A stretch of 64,000 nucleotides of DNA, from contig CADCXC010000010.1 in the NCBI GenBank assembly GCA_902806595.1, forward strand, positions 992,001 to 1,056,000, written 5' to 3'. Under the pieces are notes generated by a model, which did no database searches, was not told where the DNA came from, and saw nothing but the letters and a program-made list of their open reading frames with translations. Source of the stretch: Pyrenopolyporus hunteri. Taxonomy: Eukaryota > Ascomycota > Sordariomycetes > Xylariales > Hypoxylaceae. This document shows, one piece after another, positions 11,919 to 24,478 of the stretch (position 1 is the first letter of the stretch; every line of letters starts with the position of its first letter). Made by a program: the position numbers and the translations under genes.

Positions 11919-14900
11919 AATGATTATTGTTCCTCTTTTTCAGGGAATTGATTTTTTTGGTGGCGTGCTTGTGAGTGGGTGCAGAGGGGAACTTGAGCAG
12001 TGTTGCGCTGTAATTTTGCTTTGACGCGCCGACTTGCGTTTTGCGACAATGAACTAATAAACAGGGCGATGTAAATGATTTAGGACAAACCGCGTGCGTT
12101 GAAACTGCTGGGTTGACTGCTGGGTTCGGTGGTCGATCTGAAATGCGACCGCTGGAGAACAGTGAAAGAGATGGGTGGGATGCGCGAAACTTTGGTAGAA
12201 AGAAAGTTTTGGGGGCAGCGCGCTGGAAGGGAGGGGCAAGGCACCCTCTAAATACGCCGGTCCTCAGGCTTGCTGATTTTCCAAAATCACTGATCACTGA
12301 GGGGAGGGTTGCTCCGGGGGGCAGTCTGCACTATGGCGGGCTTAGGAAGTACCTAAGTACCTCCTTTCTGCAGTACCTAAAGTCACTAGTACCACGATGT
12401 AACAGGTACCCAAGCCCAAAAACAAACAACTATTTTAATCGGATCGTTTTCTCCAATGCGATTTTATTAAATAATTTTACCTTGCTCAGAGGCTTCTAGG
12501 CTATTAAGCCGTACAGTTCGCATGAAATCAACTGAGTTGGGGATTGTTTTCTAACGGAGATAATGTACTCCATGTCGAGTTTACATTGATTCTTGTAGTG
12601 TCACCCGAGAAAAATATATCATTCTGGACTTGGGGGAGGGGCATAGAAGGGGAGGAAAAAAATCAGCCCAGCCCCATTACCCGTAGAAGGAACAGCCCGA
12701 AAAAAATAATAAAAATAATCAGCAGGTACAAATGGAACCAATCCAACTGGAGCTACCTTTGCGATACTTCCCATCTACATCATTTTGTTATTCTCGCAAG
12801 TCGCACTCTATCAGTTCTAAGCAGTTTTAATCGAATTTAATATGTACCGATTATATCGCATATTCTCTATGTTGGGCGTTGATAGGTAATACAAATGTTT
12901 CTCTTGAGCCTGTTGATTTCAAACGCTGCTAGCGATCAACTGTCGAGGCGCTGGGGCGGTCTTGATGTCTTGGGGTCTTTAGAGATTGACTTCCAAACTC
13001 TGCATCGCTGGACGTGCTGAAGAACCTTGGAAGTACCTGGAGTTTTGGTGTTCCTAGTGTTCTGTCATTTTCAATTAAATGGTTGCACCCGCCCAGCGCA
13101 AGCCGCCCGTCGATTGGCTCGAGGAGGAAGGTGCACCTGTAGCCTGTCAAATCACATCAGCGCTTTTAGTGAGCGCCTAAAGCGGCGGCAACTGCCGACC
13201 CTCCCACCCCCATCACCTACAGAATTTTCAGGGTCAAACCAACTCCCCCGACACCTTCCCAAGTGTCTGCTCCAGCGCTGCTCCAGTCAGTCCAGCATGG
13301 GCGCACACAGCGAGTTTTAGCACACTTCCTTCCAGCTTCCTACCCAAAAAGCCCGGACGTTGTCTTTCCTTTTCAACTGTCCGTCAACCAGACTTTTTCA
13401 GCCAACAGCACAAGCCTTTAACGCTACGGTCACCAACTAATTAAATTCCAGCACAAGTCGACAGATAATCAGCGTGCCATTTTCCTTCCGCTCTACCCCG
13501 CACCTGGTAAACCGCAGGTTTTCACCATATCCATACATGGGCTCTGCAACATCATAGGTACTACCTACCTACCATACTACAGTCTTGACCATCGATGCAG
13601 TCTTGCTGCTACGCGTTCATACGGCCATTAGGTAGGTAGGATAACAGATAGGTGATACCTAACCCACCAACCACTCGCGGACCCAATTGTCCCTTGAGCT
13701 CAAATTCATCTCAGATTCGCAGTCACACAACTACCTACCTAGGTAGGTCGATATGTAAAATTCTCGCCAGCCTACACCCTCTTTAGTTCTCCGAGTGACC
13801 TCCCTAACCTAACCCGACTACCTCTCTACCTACCTACTCGCCACCCCTTGAGTCTGTACCTAAGCAGACCTTACGGCAATCATACCATTTGCCTTGGCCA
13901 AAGTTTCTAGGCTTGGACATGCTGAGATATTTGTACCTCTACGGGCGTTGGCTACCCTCTAGAATCTGCAACCACGAACAATCGGCCTTCTACTGAACCC
14001 CCGTATTATATATCCCATCTTAGGGCATAGCCATCATTGTTCTCTTTCGTCGTCCAAGGTAAATAGGCTGCGGATCACTCAGCTACATAGCTTAATATGC
14101 CATGGTTTAGTTTCTAGCTCTTCTATGCCAGAGTCCATCCTCTGATGTCTACTCGGCTTTCGCCAACTATGAAGCACCAAGGTAGATTACATGTAGGTAG
14201 GTAAGACCAAAAAGAGCGTATTTGCTATGAATCTTCAACTTGAAGGTGTAGTGGTGGCTTATAACATCACCACTTACAATGTTATTTTCCCTATTGAAAC
14301 TTATTGCATGTTCATTTTGTGGTTGGTGTTTTGTACCTAGGTCATTCCCTACTATGTCTCTCTTCGCCATTCATGTTGATATAGTACTATTCGCTACTTG
14401 TCATTTTAAATTGAATAGTATTTAATAGTTTAATTCTACCCTATAACATAGCCAAATTACACCCTACGCTACCTACATACTGAGGCAGGTAGGTAGTTGG
14501 AATAACTTACACCTGTGGGACGGTTTTATAAGTGAAAAGACTTGAGTGGCTTGTAATACTAAATGTTTACGCTTCGATAGGTTTGTAACATAACGGGAAT
14601 CTTAATCGTTGGGCTTATCCCAGGTAGGGCTGTCCACAACAGAAGCCCAATCGTGTAAGAGCCTAACTATAGCACTTCAACTTAAGAAGCGTATATTACC
14701 ATTCCGTCCTAAAACGATTTTAGCACAGATAGTGAAACTTAATATTCTAGGTAGGTATTCACCTAAGACCTGCATAAGTACTCTATTCATTGCGGCTTGG
14801 AACAGCTTGTATGTATATATTACCCCTCACTTGAATCCCAGTGCTGACGTTCTCAGCATCTATGGCAACAGTTTGGGTTAAAACTGCGAGGCAATAGCCT

Positions 14901-16560
14901 TTGCGACGCGAATAAATGAAGCCTAGATAATATATTCCGTCGTGTCCTTTCTTTTAACTTATATAGAGGTTTTTATCATATATGTGCGGGCGTAGGGTGA
15001 ATCGACTGAGTTTAGGACTCTTCGCGCTTAGAGTATCAGTCCATGTAACTGATGCTTCTCTGAAAGTTGAGTGGGTGTAGGCCTCGCCAAACATTTCGTA
15101 GCAGGCTTCTCGTCGCTCTTTGACTACACATAACGTGGACTTATTTACAAAACGGAATCTGATGACTTCATGATCAAACCTGATCGTCAACGAAACGCCG
15201 GAAGTTGTGGGTACGAATCTAGTATCTTGATGAACTGGAAATTTCAGCAGAAGGTCTCGCATTATAAATTCACCTGTGGAATACAAGACAACTAAAAGGA
15301 TATATTCTCTATATTCGTAACTTCCTTGTGAAAATGAAGAGTAACGTGTTTGTAAATAAAGGTCCTTCCTGCGTTCAGATGCGGGTGTATCTATATGATA
15401 CACTGTGGCTGCTAGATGTGACGCGACCTGCGGGTCTTCGTATCTCGGATCATTATGTCTTCCGCTCCGAAAACAATCTGTCGGGTGGGGTCCGTGGACC
15501 CAGACGAGCCCTTGCAGATCGGGCCCTACATCACTCGGTTAAGAATGCCGGGCAGGCAAGACGCATTAAAGCAATGAAACGTTAGCACTGATTATCGCTG
15601 CTGGCCAGACCTTTAGCGCACTCCGTCTCTCAGCTAAACACGAAATCGCAAACTGTACCGATAAAAAATAACAAAGTTGAATTATGTCTATTATCCCATG
15701 GTACCTATCACATTTCGGTATTTTGCTATGTCTCTAATGAAGTATTTATGTATTAGAAGAGGCATGTATCTAATTCACACACGCCTATTAAACTAGACCT
15801 ACACGTAAGCTCTCTCGATCATAGGTACATGTACATAGGTATGTACGGTACCTCAGGCATTGACCCTGAGCCGTTTTGCCGATGGTACTGGATCGTGAAA
15901 ATTGAGGTACGTGGTACATAGACGGCTTGTTGCCTTCCTCGATGTACTTTTACTGCTCTTATCGTGGAGTCATACTCATAGACGTAAGTCTCAAATACAC
16001 GCGGGGACTTTGCCCTCCTCACGCCCACGCCCCTACTGAATCGTTTCAGTTATGATCAAATGGTATCCACTTAAAACCGGTATGTCGGTCTTGGCAGGCA
16101 GGCGCATAAGATACACGAGTTGAAACGTCAACCAGTCAAGGGCTTCCAAAGAACCCCTCTTTCCCCCTCCAAAACTGATGATCCACTAAGGGACATACCT
16201 GTAAATGTAACTAACACCGGGATTACGTTACCTAGTACAGCTGAAGCTCTGCTTTCGGCGCAGGACAGCAAGTACCTAACCTGCTACCTACCCCTCCCCC
16301 TCCTTTTTTTCTTCCTGACTTCTGAGGCCTCGAAATCCGAACTCCTTTAATAGTATCACCTCACGTCACCCCCCAATTAGATCAGCTTATTATTGTTTGT
16401 AGTACCTATCCCACAATACCTGGTACATACATTAAACCGACCTCCTCCCCTCCGTCGTCCTGGTCTCAGATCAGAATCCTCTTTCAACCATTATCTCTAC
16501 CGTCAGTCGTAAAGACATCAACGTTCACTACACCGTTAAACAATACACAGGGAGTCGAAA
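11919..16560. other. gene-poor intergenic stretch of 4.6 kb
   Basis: Between the divergently transcribed HMG-box gene and het-c. No open frame shows a family signature. Repeated CCTA/TAGG tracts occur at 13560, 13631, 13731, 13822, 14194 and 14488. The 16430-16560 part is pyrimidine rich and likely the het-c leader. Confidence 0.5.
13731..13748. repeat. CCTACCTAGGTAGG palindrome
   Basis: Perfect inverted TAGG/CCTA tract in the middle of the 4.6-kb gap, flanked within 150 nt by three further copies (13560, 13631, 13822). Confidence 0.75.
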
Positions 16561-19556
16561 ATGATCACCCTGAAGCCCTTCCCCGCCTTTTTGGGATTGG
16601 TTTTCCTGTTCGTGTTCGCCCGTCCAGCTCTTGCCTTTGGTGCTGGTAACATCGCCGGTATGGTTTGCCCGTCCAATCTTACCGTGTTCTCAATATTATC
16701 TTAACATGCTAACCTTCTTGTTGTAGGTATCTCTAAAGTTGAGGGACAGAATTGTAAGTACCTAATTTCCTAATACGGGCCGGTTAAGCAGCCGTGGATG
16801 GAGTGTCTAATCTAATCTCTTGGGACTACGTTTAGGGCGACATGGCGATATCGAAGATGCTCTTCTTTCTATCATGATGGCCCGAGCTGCCGGAGGTAAG
16901 AAGTTCAACAAGCTTATGGTCTCGCGTGTTTATTTCGGCAATTGGCTCCGAGACTACTCTCAGGCCATCGATGTCGGCACTGTTAAATCAGTCTCGGCTG
17001 AGGCTATCCGGCTCCTTCTTTGTGTCCTTGGCTTCATGACCTTCGGCTATGGGTCCAAGGAATTTGAGATTACCGCAGAGCGCCTTGGCTGCTACCGACC
17101 TGAAGACCATATCGATAACCCTAAGAACTACGCCGACAACGAAGATGCGCGCCAATACGACCGAAGACTGCGTGGTCCTGTGGATGAAAGCGTCGAACTT
17201 GCCATCGACCCGGAGACCGGATTAAAGAACTACATTGCCAATGAAGGCGCCGGAATTATGACTTCAGCGCTACATGTTCGACGATTATTCAGTCGTTGCA
17301 TTGAGCTCGGCCGATCTTACAGACAAAACAACTCAAAGAGCGATCTCTATGAGGCTTTGCGACTACTTGGCACTGGCCTGCACTGTCTGGAAGGTAATGC
17401 AACATGACCTAGGCCTTGCGCCTCCTATATCTCTCTGAACCGAGTTATACTAAATTCCGACTGAATAGATTTCCTGGCTCATAGCAACTATACTGAGTTG
17501 GCGCTCATCGAACTGGGTGAACGCGATATCTTCCCACACGTTGGCAGGGACACCAAAATCCGAATCCCCGGAGCCCGCCATTCGGTATATCCTTGTGTTA
17601 CTGGAACCTTCGGAGGTGTTGATTTCCTTCATTCCGTCACTGGAGAAGGTGAGTCGAATCTTGAATAGGTGTCCCGGGATATTTAATTGTGATTGCTAAC
17701 TCGATAACCTCCTAGTTTCGGATAAGTTGACGCAAAATGAGATCCAAGAACTCGAAGGTGCTCTTGAGGAAAACTCAAGGAAGAATGACACCAGCATTCT
17801 AGAAGGACTCATCGACAAGATCCCGGACGGTATTTTCGGTGGCGATAACAAGAAGCAGAAGATAGAAGATATCCAGAGCAACGCAGCCAATGCGCAGATG
17901 GCCAATACGTCAATCTCCCCGAGGGAGCCGGAAGAGTTCACGCGATACGTTCAGCAAGTCTTCCAACAGATTATGCCCGCCATCGAATTCCACGATGATC
18001 TTATGAAGAGCATCGGTGAGGCGATTGAGAAAATTCCTATTCTGCCCCAAATTATCGAACAACTCGAGGAACAGCTCTCCATGTGGACATTCTCAATAAT
18101 GGCGCCTTTCGTCGTCCCTATCATCCAGCAGGTCAAGAACGAGCTTCGTACAGGTTCGTCCGAGATCATCGAGAGCAGCAAGAACGAGCAGCACATCGTC
18201 TTCAATGACGACGAGTGCTCCGACCCAACCCACTCCATGCTTTCTAAGGACCACTTTTCTAACGTAAGCCGCTTGGATTTGATTTTTATAGTTGCTATGC
18301 TAATTATGATGTAGATTCTAAACGAAATTGCGGGCAAGACTGCTAGCAAGGTTGTTTACTGGGTTGTTCCTCAGCTCATGGAGGCCTGGGATGACGAGGG
18401 TGTCGATGTTGACCGCCTGATGAATCGCATTATCAACGGCGTCCTACATCATCCGGCTCAACGTGATATGGGAGAAGATGGTGCCCGCGACGGGCGACAA
18501 ATCATGTTCCGCTCTGTCGAGGAGTGGTGGAACCAGATGGATGAGGGTGCGAAGGACGAGTACCGCCAGAAGCTTTCCCGCGAAGGCGTACAGAACGGCG
18601 AAAACCACAAGGAGGGCGTCCATGACTCCGGTCATGGTTGCGGCAAACCTCTCGGCATGCACAAAAACTTTGCTCAAGGCGGCACTATGGAGGACCGTAT
18701 TGCGAACGCCGCTGCCGGTGCTATCGTCGAAGGCGTCACTGGTGGGATCTCTGATTTTGTTAGCACCCAATCCGGTGGCCAAATTAAGTTACCCGGTTTC
18801 GGAAAGCAGGAATCTAGCAGTTCCGGCGGCGGGCTTCTTGGGGCTATTGGTAGCTCTCTTCTAGGCGGAGCTTTCGAGAGCGAAGAAACAGATTCCTATG
18901 GCAGCAGACGTGAAGCTGGTGATGGATCGTACAGCGAGAGCCGTACTGAGTATGGACGCTCTGGGGATCGCTACGGCCAGGCCGAATACTCCGAGAGTCG
19001 ATATTCCGGAGGAGGCGAGAGCAGGGAATACCGCCGTTACGAGCAAGATGACAATAGCGGCCGAGGATACGGCTATGAAGAGCGCACTGATTCTCGCCCG
19101 AGCTATGGTGGCGGCTACGAGCAACGCACCGAGCGTCGTTATGAAAGTAACGACGACAACTACCAGGAATCAAGTGGCTGGAGTCGACGCGGAGGACGCG
19201 ACGACGATAGCTACGGCGAACGTCAAGAGAGCTACGGTAGCCGACGCGATTACGATGATGGCGATAGCTACTCAAACCGTCGTGAAGAACGTTCGTATGA
19301 TTCCGACCGGTATGAACGTCGCGAGGAAAGCTCCTACGGCTCCGGTGGATACGGTCGTGAAGAGAGCTCAGGGTATGGACGTTCGGGTGGTTACGACCGC
19401 GAAGAGAGTTCTGGTTATGGGCGCCGTGACGAACGTCGCGGCGACGAGGAAGGATCGGGCGGCTTCCTAGACCAAGTCATAGACCGCGTCGGCGACGCCA
19501 TTGACGAGGAGAGCCGCCGTCGTCGTGACGACGGGGGTAGCAGGTGGGGCTTTTAA
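16561..19556 (+). CDS. het-c: HET-C vegetative (heterokaryon) incompatibility protein
   Basis: Six exons (16561-16657, 16727-16753, 16836-17393, 17469-17648, 17716-18263, 18315-19556) join to about 883 residues. Residues 1-25 form a signal peptide ending ALA. The body has the conserved Het-C features: WRHGDIEDALLSIMMA, KFNKLMVSRVYFGNWLRDYS, GYGSKEFEIT, LGTGLHCLEDFLAHSNYTEL and HPHVGRDTKIRIP-like text. Residues from about 640 on are Gly/Tyr/Ser/Arg/Glu rich with repeated SSGYGR and SYGSRR motifs. In Neurospora, HET-C alleles that differ trigger growth arrest and cell death on hyphal fusion, and a short variable segment sets specificity; the Lys/Asp/Asn-rich loop near residues 305-360 is the likely counterpart here. 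Exon 2 is only 27 nt. It is not the unrelated Podospora HET-C glycolipid-transfer protein. No HET-domain (pin-c-like) partner lies beside it in this window. Confidence 0.93.
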
Positions 19557-20391
19557 TGAGGGTTTGTTTTAACGAGATACCTCTTGATAGGCGGTTCGTG
19601 GTCTAGGCTGGGAGTTCTTCGGGTACGACGGTGTTGTCGCTGGAGATTTGGGCGCGTGTTACGTTGAAGATACTCCCAAAAGTTATGAGAGATAGGTAAG
19701 CCTACACGATTTTATGCCCTTACTTGCAGTCCTTTCCTCTCAATAAATCAACTTTGCTCTTATAACGTAGCCCCATGATCGATTATGATGGACATAAGCA
19801 TACTAGCTACGATGAAGACTCAGATGCAACCCATGGATGTCTTCTCCACACGCGACTATGCGGGGAATCCCAAAGAGGTTCTCCAGTACCAAGTGGTTTT
19901 CTCGCCTTTCTCTACCTGGTTTATGACCTCACGGAGCTTGGTTCCCGACGGCTATTGGACCCCAAGTCTTTTTCCAGATGGTCTTCCCCATTTTGCCAGC
20001 CCCTTACTCCACCCAGTTAGGCTCCGTTCCATCAACATGGCCTTAGCTGCGACAATCCTCTTATATCTACTATATAGTGCTATGCAAGGTCCCGCTAAGG
20101 TGTTCGTCATACGGGCTCAGGGCATCTTGGTAGCAAAGTGCCTAGAAATCCTATAATCATGGGAAGAGATTATTACCTCCGGTGGGTTATATTGAATGGG
20201 ATATGATCGTCGGGCCTACTTTCGGCCTGGTAAATGGCTCACAGGAATCATAGGTTGTTTAAAGACCGGGCAAGTTCCGGATTGCGTGCTACTCTTCTCC
20301 TATTCTGTAACTGTTCGCCATAGACAGATCTTGGTTACCCGACTTCAAAATCGTTGGAGAACATAGAGAAAGTCAAGAGGAACGAAACAGA
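19557..20391. other. intergenic, het-c 3' side and GH45 promoter
   Basis: Open frames at 19775-20156 give no recognisable protein. I see nothing else beyond presumed transcription signals. Confidence 0.5.
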
Positions 20392-21331
20392 ATGCATCTC
20401 ACCACCGTCATAGGACTCGCGGCTCCCTTCGCGGCGCACCTCGCGTCGGCGCAGGGCGCGTCGGGGACCGGCCAGACGACGCGCTACTGGGACTGCTGCA
20501 AGCCGAGCTGCGGCTGGACGCAGAAGACCAACAGCGGCAAGCTCATCGGCACGTGCAGCAAGTCGGACCAGCCGCTGAACGACAACGGCGCGACCAAGAG
20601 CGCCTGCGACAACGGCGGCTCCGCCTACATGTGCAGCAACCAGAGCCCCTGGGCCGTCAACGAGACCGTGAGCTACGGCTGGGCCGCCGTCCGCATCCAG
20701 GGCCAGACCGAGACTACATGGTGCTGCGCCTGCTACGAGTTGACGTTCACGAGCGGCCCCGTTAGCGGCAAGAAGATGATCGTCCAGGCTAGTAATACGG
20801 GAGGCGATTTGGGCCAGAATCACTTTGATCTCGCGGTATGTCTTTTGGGTTTCTAAATCGCGTCGTATTCCCCTAGCACTTATCCTCCTATCTACCCTCT
20901 CCGCTCTTGGGTGCCGCTAGGCGAACAAGAGCCAACACAACCAATCAGCCAAACTGTCAAACTCCATATTCCACCCTACTAACTCTCAACCCCCTCCACA
21001 GATCCCCGGCGGCGGCGTCGGCATGTTCAACGCGTGCACGGACCAATACGGGGCGCCGTCCAACGGGTGGGGGGAGCGGTACGGCGGGGTGACGTCGCGG
21101 GCGGCGTGCGACGGGTTCCCGGAGGCGCTCAAGGCCGGGTGCTACTGGCGCTTCGACTGGTTCGGCGGCGCGGACAACCCGGGCGTGCAGTTCAAGCAGG
21201 TTGCGTGCCCCGCGGCGCTCGTCGCCAAGAGCGGCTGCCAGCGCAACAACGACGCCATCGACGAGACCCCCGTCGGCCCCAGCAGCGTGAGCACTTGGAC
21301 GCCGGGCGCGACTGGGACGCCGACGGTTTAA
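20392..21331 (+). CDS. secreted GH45 endo-1,4-beta-glucanase
   Basis: Exons 20392-20835 and 21002-21331 encode 257 residues. A signal peptide (about residues 1-20, ending LASA) precedes the GH45 signature TTRYWDCCKPSCGW, with Asp34 the expected catalytic base. NHFDL carries Asp146, the expected acid, just before the 166-nt intron, followed by IPGGGVGMFNAC. The many cysteines fit the disulphide-rich GH45 barrel. The enzyme cleaves internal beta-1,4 bonds of cellulose with inversion, outside the cell. A short Ser/Thr/Pro linker-like tail ends the protein and no CBM1 cellulose-binding domain follows. The coding DNA is strikingly GC rich at third positions compared with the neighbouring arg1 and het-c genes. 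This may reflect expression-related codon bias rather than transfer. Confidence 0.93.
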
Positions 21332-22560
21332 GGGGTTATGATGGTGGGTTGAGGTGGGGGAGGGGGGATGGAGGTGGTTAGATGTATTGTACATATGGAT
21401 GTGGATAGATGTCACGGAAAGTACATACAGATTTATTCTCCTAGGTAGCTTCTGCGCCCATAAACTGTATATGCTTAATCTATGTTTCCCGGCCTTGCTG
21501 AGAAGCAAATCTCAATAGGCATATCGGTAGCTGTTCGAAAGTCAGACAATCGCTCCCCTAGAAATGTTGTTGGGCAGGACAAAGCTTTTTCAACTCATAA
21601 GACAATTTTAATAGGGTTAATTTACGAGACTGTAGACTGGCATGAGCTATGATGAAGTAATTTATTATCAGATACCTGAGTTAAGCTATTCCGCCGATGA
21701 TTTTCATTGCAATGATCATCCTATTGAGGTGGGACCTACTGCTGTATGATCAATACCGTAGTCTATGAAGGAGTTAATACTATTGTGCTCTGCCTTAATC
21801 TTAAGAAATCTTTGATTACAGCCACCTTTTACCCAAACTATTTCCTCTATACGGAACGTCTTCTAGGATTTGCCTCATGGAGGGGAATGGCTGCGCGGTC
21901 TCTTAAGTTCTCTCGCTGGAGAACGAAATCCACCCCGATAGAGCGGGACTTACATGAATTCTGAAAATATGTCCGTTATACTCCGCGTCACGTCTCTTTC
22001 CAACTTATTGATTTACTTATGTTAGTTAGGTGACTACGTTCGTTTACGTAACGGAAAGCACGATTTTAAGGACATCTTGAGTAGACATTTCTCTATTAGG
22101 TGAGGGCCAATAACGAAGTAAGTAGCCAGCGGAGCGATACAACTTAATATACTTCCCATATGATCGTGTTCGGGTCGTACCGCCTATCCAACGAAAGTTA
22201 ACGGTCTTCAGCGCCACCCTCAATGACACCTCATATTATCGTCAGGTTCTTGGCACCCCCGGCATTTTGCCCTAAAACCTGTAATCAAGCTGCCTCCTGA
22301 GATCTAGTGCTACCCCACGTGTTCTAATCTGACAACGCCGTGAGTCCTGTACCCCGGGCCTCATTGAATTATATGGATAGAGTAGTAATGGCACGACGTA
22401 CCTACGTTGAAGCAAGGGCAGGTCTTTCGGAAGTCTGGCCGAGAGATGGGTGGACGTCCCGATTATAAATACTAACTTTGTTACGGTCACACTACAGATT
22501 CCTCGTAACCCCGCGGCCTCTAATTTTATAGTGCCAAGTATTGATCACTGATTCTCGAAA
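21332..22560. other. intergenic, no gene seen
   Basis: Only short chance frames. A presumed promoter for the EEP-fold gene lies at the right end. Confidence 0.5.
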
Positions 22561-23454
22561 ATGCATCTCAGAACTGCTTTCGTCAGTATCATAGCTGCTG
22601 CAGATATGGTTATGGCAGCGAGCCTTCCTCTGCGCGTTGTCTCCTTCAACATTCGATATGCCGCAACATCTCGCGAGACAAATGAAAAGCCATGGTCGGA
22701 TCGCCGCGCGGGCCTCATCAACCAACTAAAGACGGTAACCGCGAACGCATCGGCGACTGGAGCCGTCTCCGTGCTGGGTCTGCAAGAGGTTCTCGACGCC
22801 CAGCTGACAGACATCAAGAACGGATTGGGATCCGACGTCTGGGCTCACTTCGGCTTCGGCCGCGACGACGGCAAGAAGAAAGGCGAGTACAATCCGATCA
22901 TCTACCGGACCGATGTCCTCAAGCTGGTCTACAGCGAGCAGAAATGGCTCTCGCCCACTCCGGACGAGGTTTCGTTCGGGTGGGGTGCCGGCAGTCGCCG
23001 GGTCAGCGTGATCGGCGTCTTCGAGCACATCGCAACCGGGAAGCGCTTCATCCACGCGAACACGCACCTGGACAACGTGAGCTCGCAGGCGCGCAGCGAG
23101 GGCATCAAAGTCGTGCTGGCGCGCATAAAAGCCGTACAGGAGCAGTACGGCCCGCTAGGCGTGACGCTGACGGGAGACTTCAATTCGGAGCCGGGCGGCG
23201 ACGCGTACAGCACGCTCGAGAGCGCGAAGTACCTGACCGAGATGTGGAATTCGGGGGCTACGCGGCTCGGCACGAATCAGCTGACGTACACGGGCTTTTC
23301 AACGACCGGGAAGACCCGTATCGACTTCGTCTGGTTTGGCCCGCTGGGCGAGGACAGGTATGCGGCGCGGCAGTTCGAGTTCTTGAACAATTATATAGAT
23401 GGCGTGTTTATCAGCGACCACCGGGCTGTGGTTGCTGATCTCACGATACTGTAG
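22561..23454 (+). CDS. secreted endonuclease/exonuclease/phosphatase-fold hydrolase
   Basis: Single exon, 297 residues. An N-terminal signal-like segment (about residues 1-20) precedes a complete EEP domain: VVSFNIRY (Asn30), LGLQEV (Glu76), HANTHLDN (His169), LTGDFNSEPG (Asp206, Asn208), TRIDFVW (Asp255) and ISDHRAV (Asp286, His287). These are the metal-binding and catalytic residues of the DNase I-like superfamily, so a Mg-dependent phosphodiesterase or phosphomonoesterase is expected. Fungal proteins of this secreted single-domain type are poorly characterised, and the substrate (nucleic acid, phosphoinositide or other) cannot be told from sequence. It is tandem with and 1 kb before arg1, but no functional link is evident. 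Confidence 0.85.
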   Translation: MHLRTAFVSIIAAADMVMAASLPLRVVSFNIRYAATSRETNEKPWSDRRAGLINQLKTVTANASATGAVSVLGLQEVLDAQLTDIKNGLGSDVWAHFGFGRDDGKKKGEYNPIIYRTDVLKLVYSEQKWLSPTPDEVSFGWGAGSRRVSVIGVFEHIATGKRFIHANTHLDNVSSQARSEGIKVVLARIKAVQEQYGPLGVTLTGDFNSEPGGDAYSTLESAKYLTEMWNSGATRLGTNQLTYTGFSTTGKTRIDFVWFGPLGEDRYAARQFEFLNNYIDGVFISDHRAVVADLTIL

Positions 23455-24478
23455 CAAATTAGTAGTATCATGGAATTAGTACATATCGATTTATAAGATA
23501 ATAACACAATAGGGACCGTGGAATAGGGTGGAAAAAGTCCGAGCCGCGACCCGTGACTTATATGAATGAGGGTGATTTTACCCTTGAGTATCTTAAATTG
23601 TCCAACAGCTAGGTACTGCGGCTGTTCTGGATTATAAGGGCCCCTAGTATATGTCCTAGAGACGTCTCGTATACCTACCTAGGTAGATACGAAGTCAATA
23701 AATACTATTAAGGCTCGAAATATTATAAGTGATTCGAATAACTATCAAAACCTACCTACCTTACCTAGGTATGTACCTGGTATCGATATGATTTTATATT
23801 ATATGTCATCAGGTATATATGACCCTGATGCTACGGTTCCGGTTTCAAAGTATAACACGCCCAATTGGCATACGCATATGTTTAGGATATTACCCAACTG
23901 ATAAAAATTTAGTAGACATCGAAAATAGACAGGAGGACTGCGAATATAACCACTCCAAGACCCCATAATCCACCTTAGCTACCCCCCCGACGCTACCTCT
24001 CTACGCTATTCCTCCTACGTCATTTTTCCTATCAAAATTGGGATCGATAAACGCGGGGCTGCGCGGGGTTGCGATAAGAATAGTGGGAGGACAACTGACT
24101 CATAAGGTACCTAAACCATACCAAATAGCGTACCGGCAAGAGCTGGGGTCTTGTTATAGGCGTACCAAGTAGGCCTGAAAGATAGGTAGGTACCTATCCG
24201 ATACCGGATTCAGCCGGTAGGGGTCGGCTTAGAACAATTTTCATGAGTCTGAGTTCTCCACAAAATTTTCTTTTTTTGTGCAGCTTTTTTATGTTTACAA
24301 AAAGTCGGACGACGCTTCTTACGATTTTCCCTCCGTAGTCCATATCCCCCGTGTATTCCTTAAACCCACTACCGTCTTCCGGTCCCTTAAGATACTTAAG
24401 GGCCTCAGGGAATCTAGTCCATACCTCATCGGAACTTAAGTCTCACAGATACCTGATAATCTGTCCACATTCGGCAAC
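23455..24478. other. intergenic, arg1 promoter region
   Basis: TAGG/CCTA tracts at 23675, 23752 and 24183. A TGACTCA heptamer lies at 24096. No exon recognised. Confidence 0.5.
24096..24102 (+). promoter_or_regulatory. candidate CPC-1/Gcn4 site upstream of arg1
   Basis: Perfect TGACTCA palindromic heptamer 377 nt before the argininosuccinate synthase ATG. CPC-1 (Gcn4) activates amino-acid biosynthesis genes, arginine genes included, through this site on starvation. A seven-base site is expected several times by chance in 64 kb (other copies are at about 31572 and 56726), so the case rests on position. Confidence 0.45.

Noticed and set aside
11614..12297. 227-codon minus frame overlapping the HMG gene start
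   Set aside because: It is out of frame with the conserved HMG-box exon 1 and reads through the intron.
18444..19275. Long antisense frames within het-c
   Set aside because: They are shadows of the repetitive Gly/Arg/Ser codons of het-c on the opposite strand and lack family text.
20335..21508. Ala/Arg-rich frames opposite and beside GH45
   Set aside because: They arise from the GC-rich codon usage of GH45; composition is artefactual.
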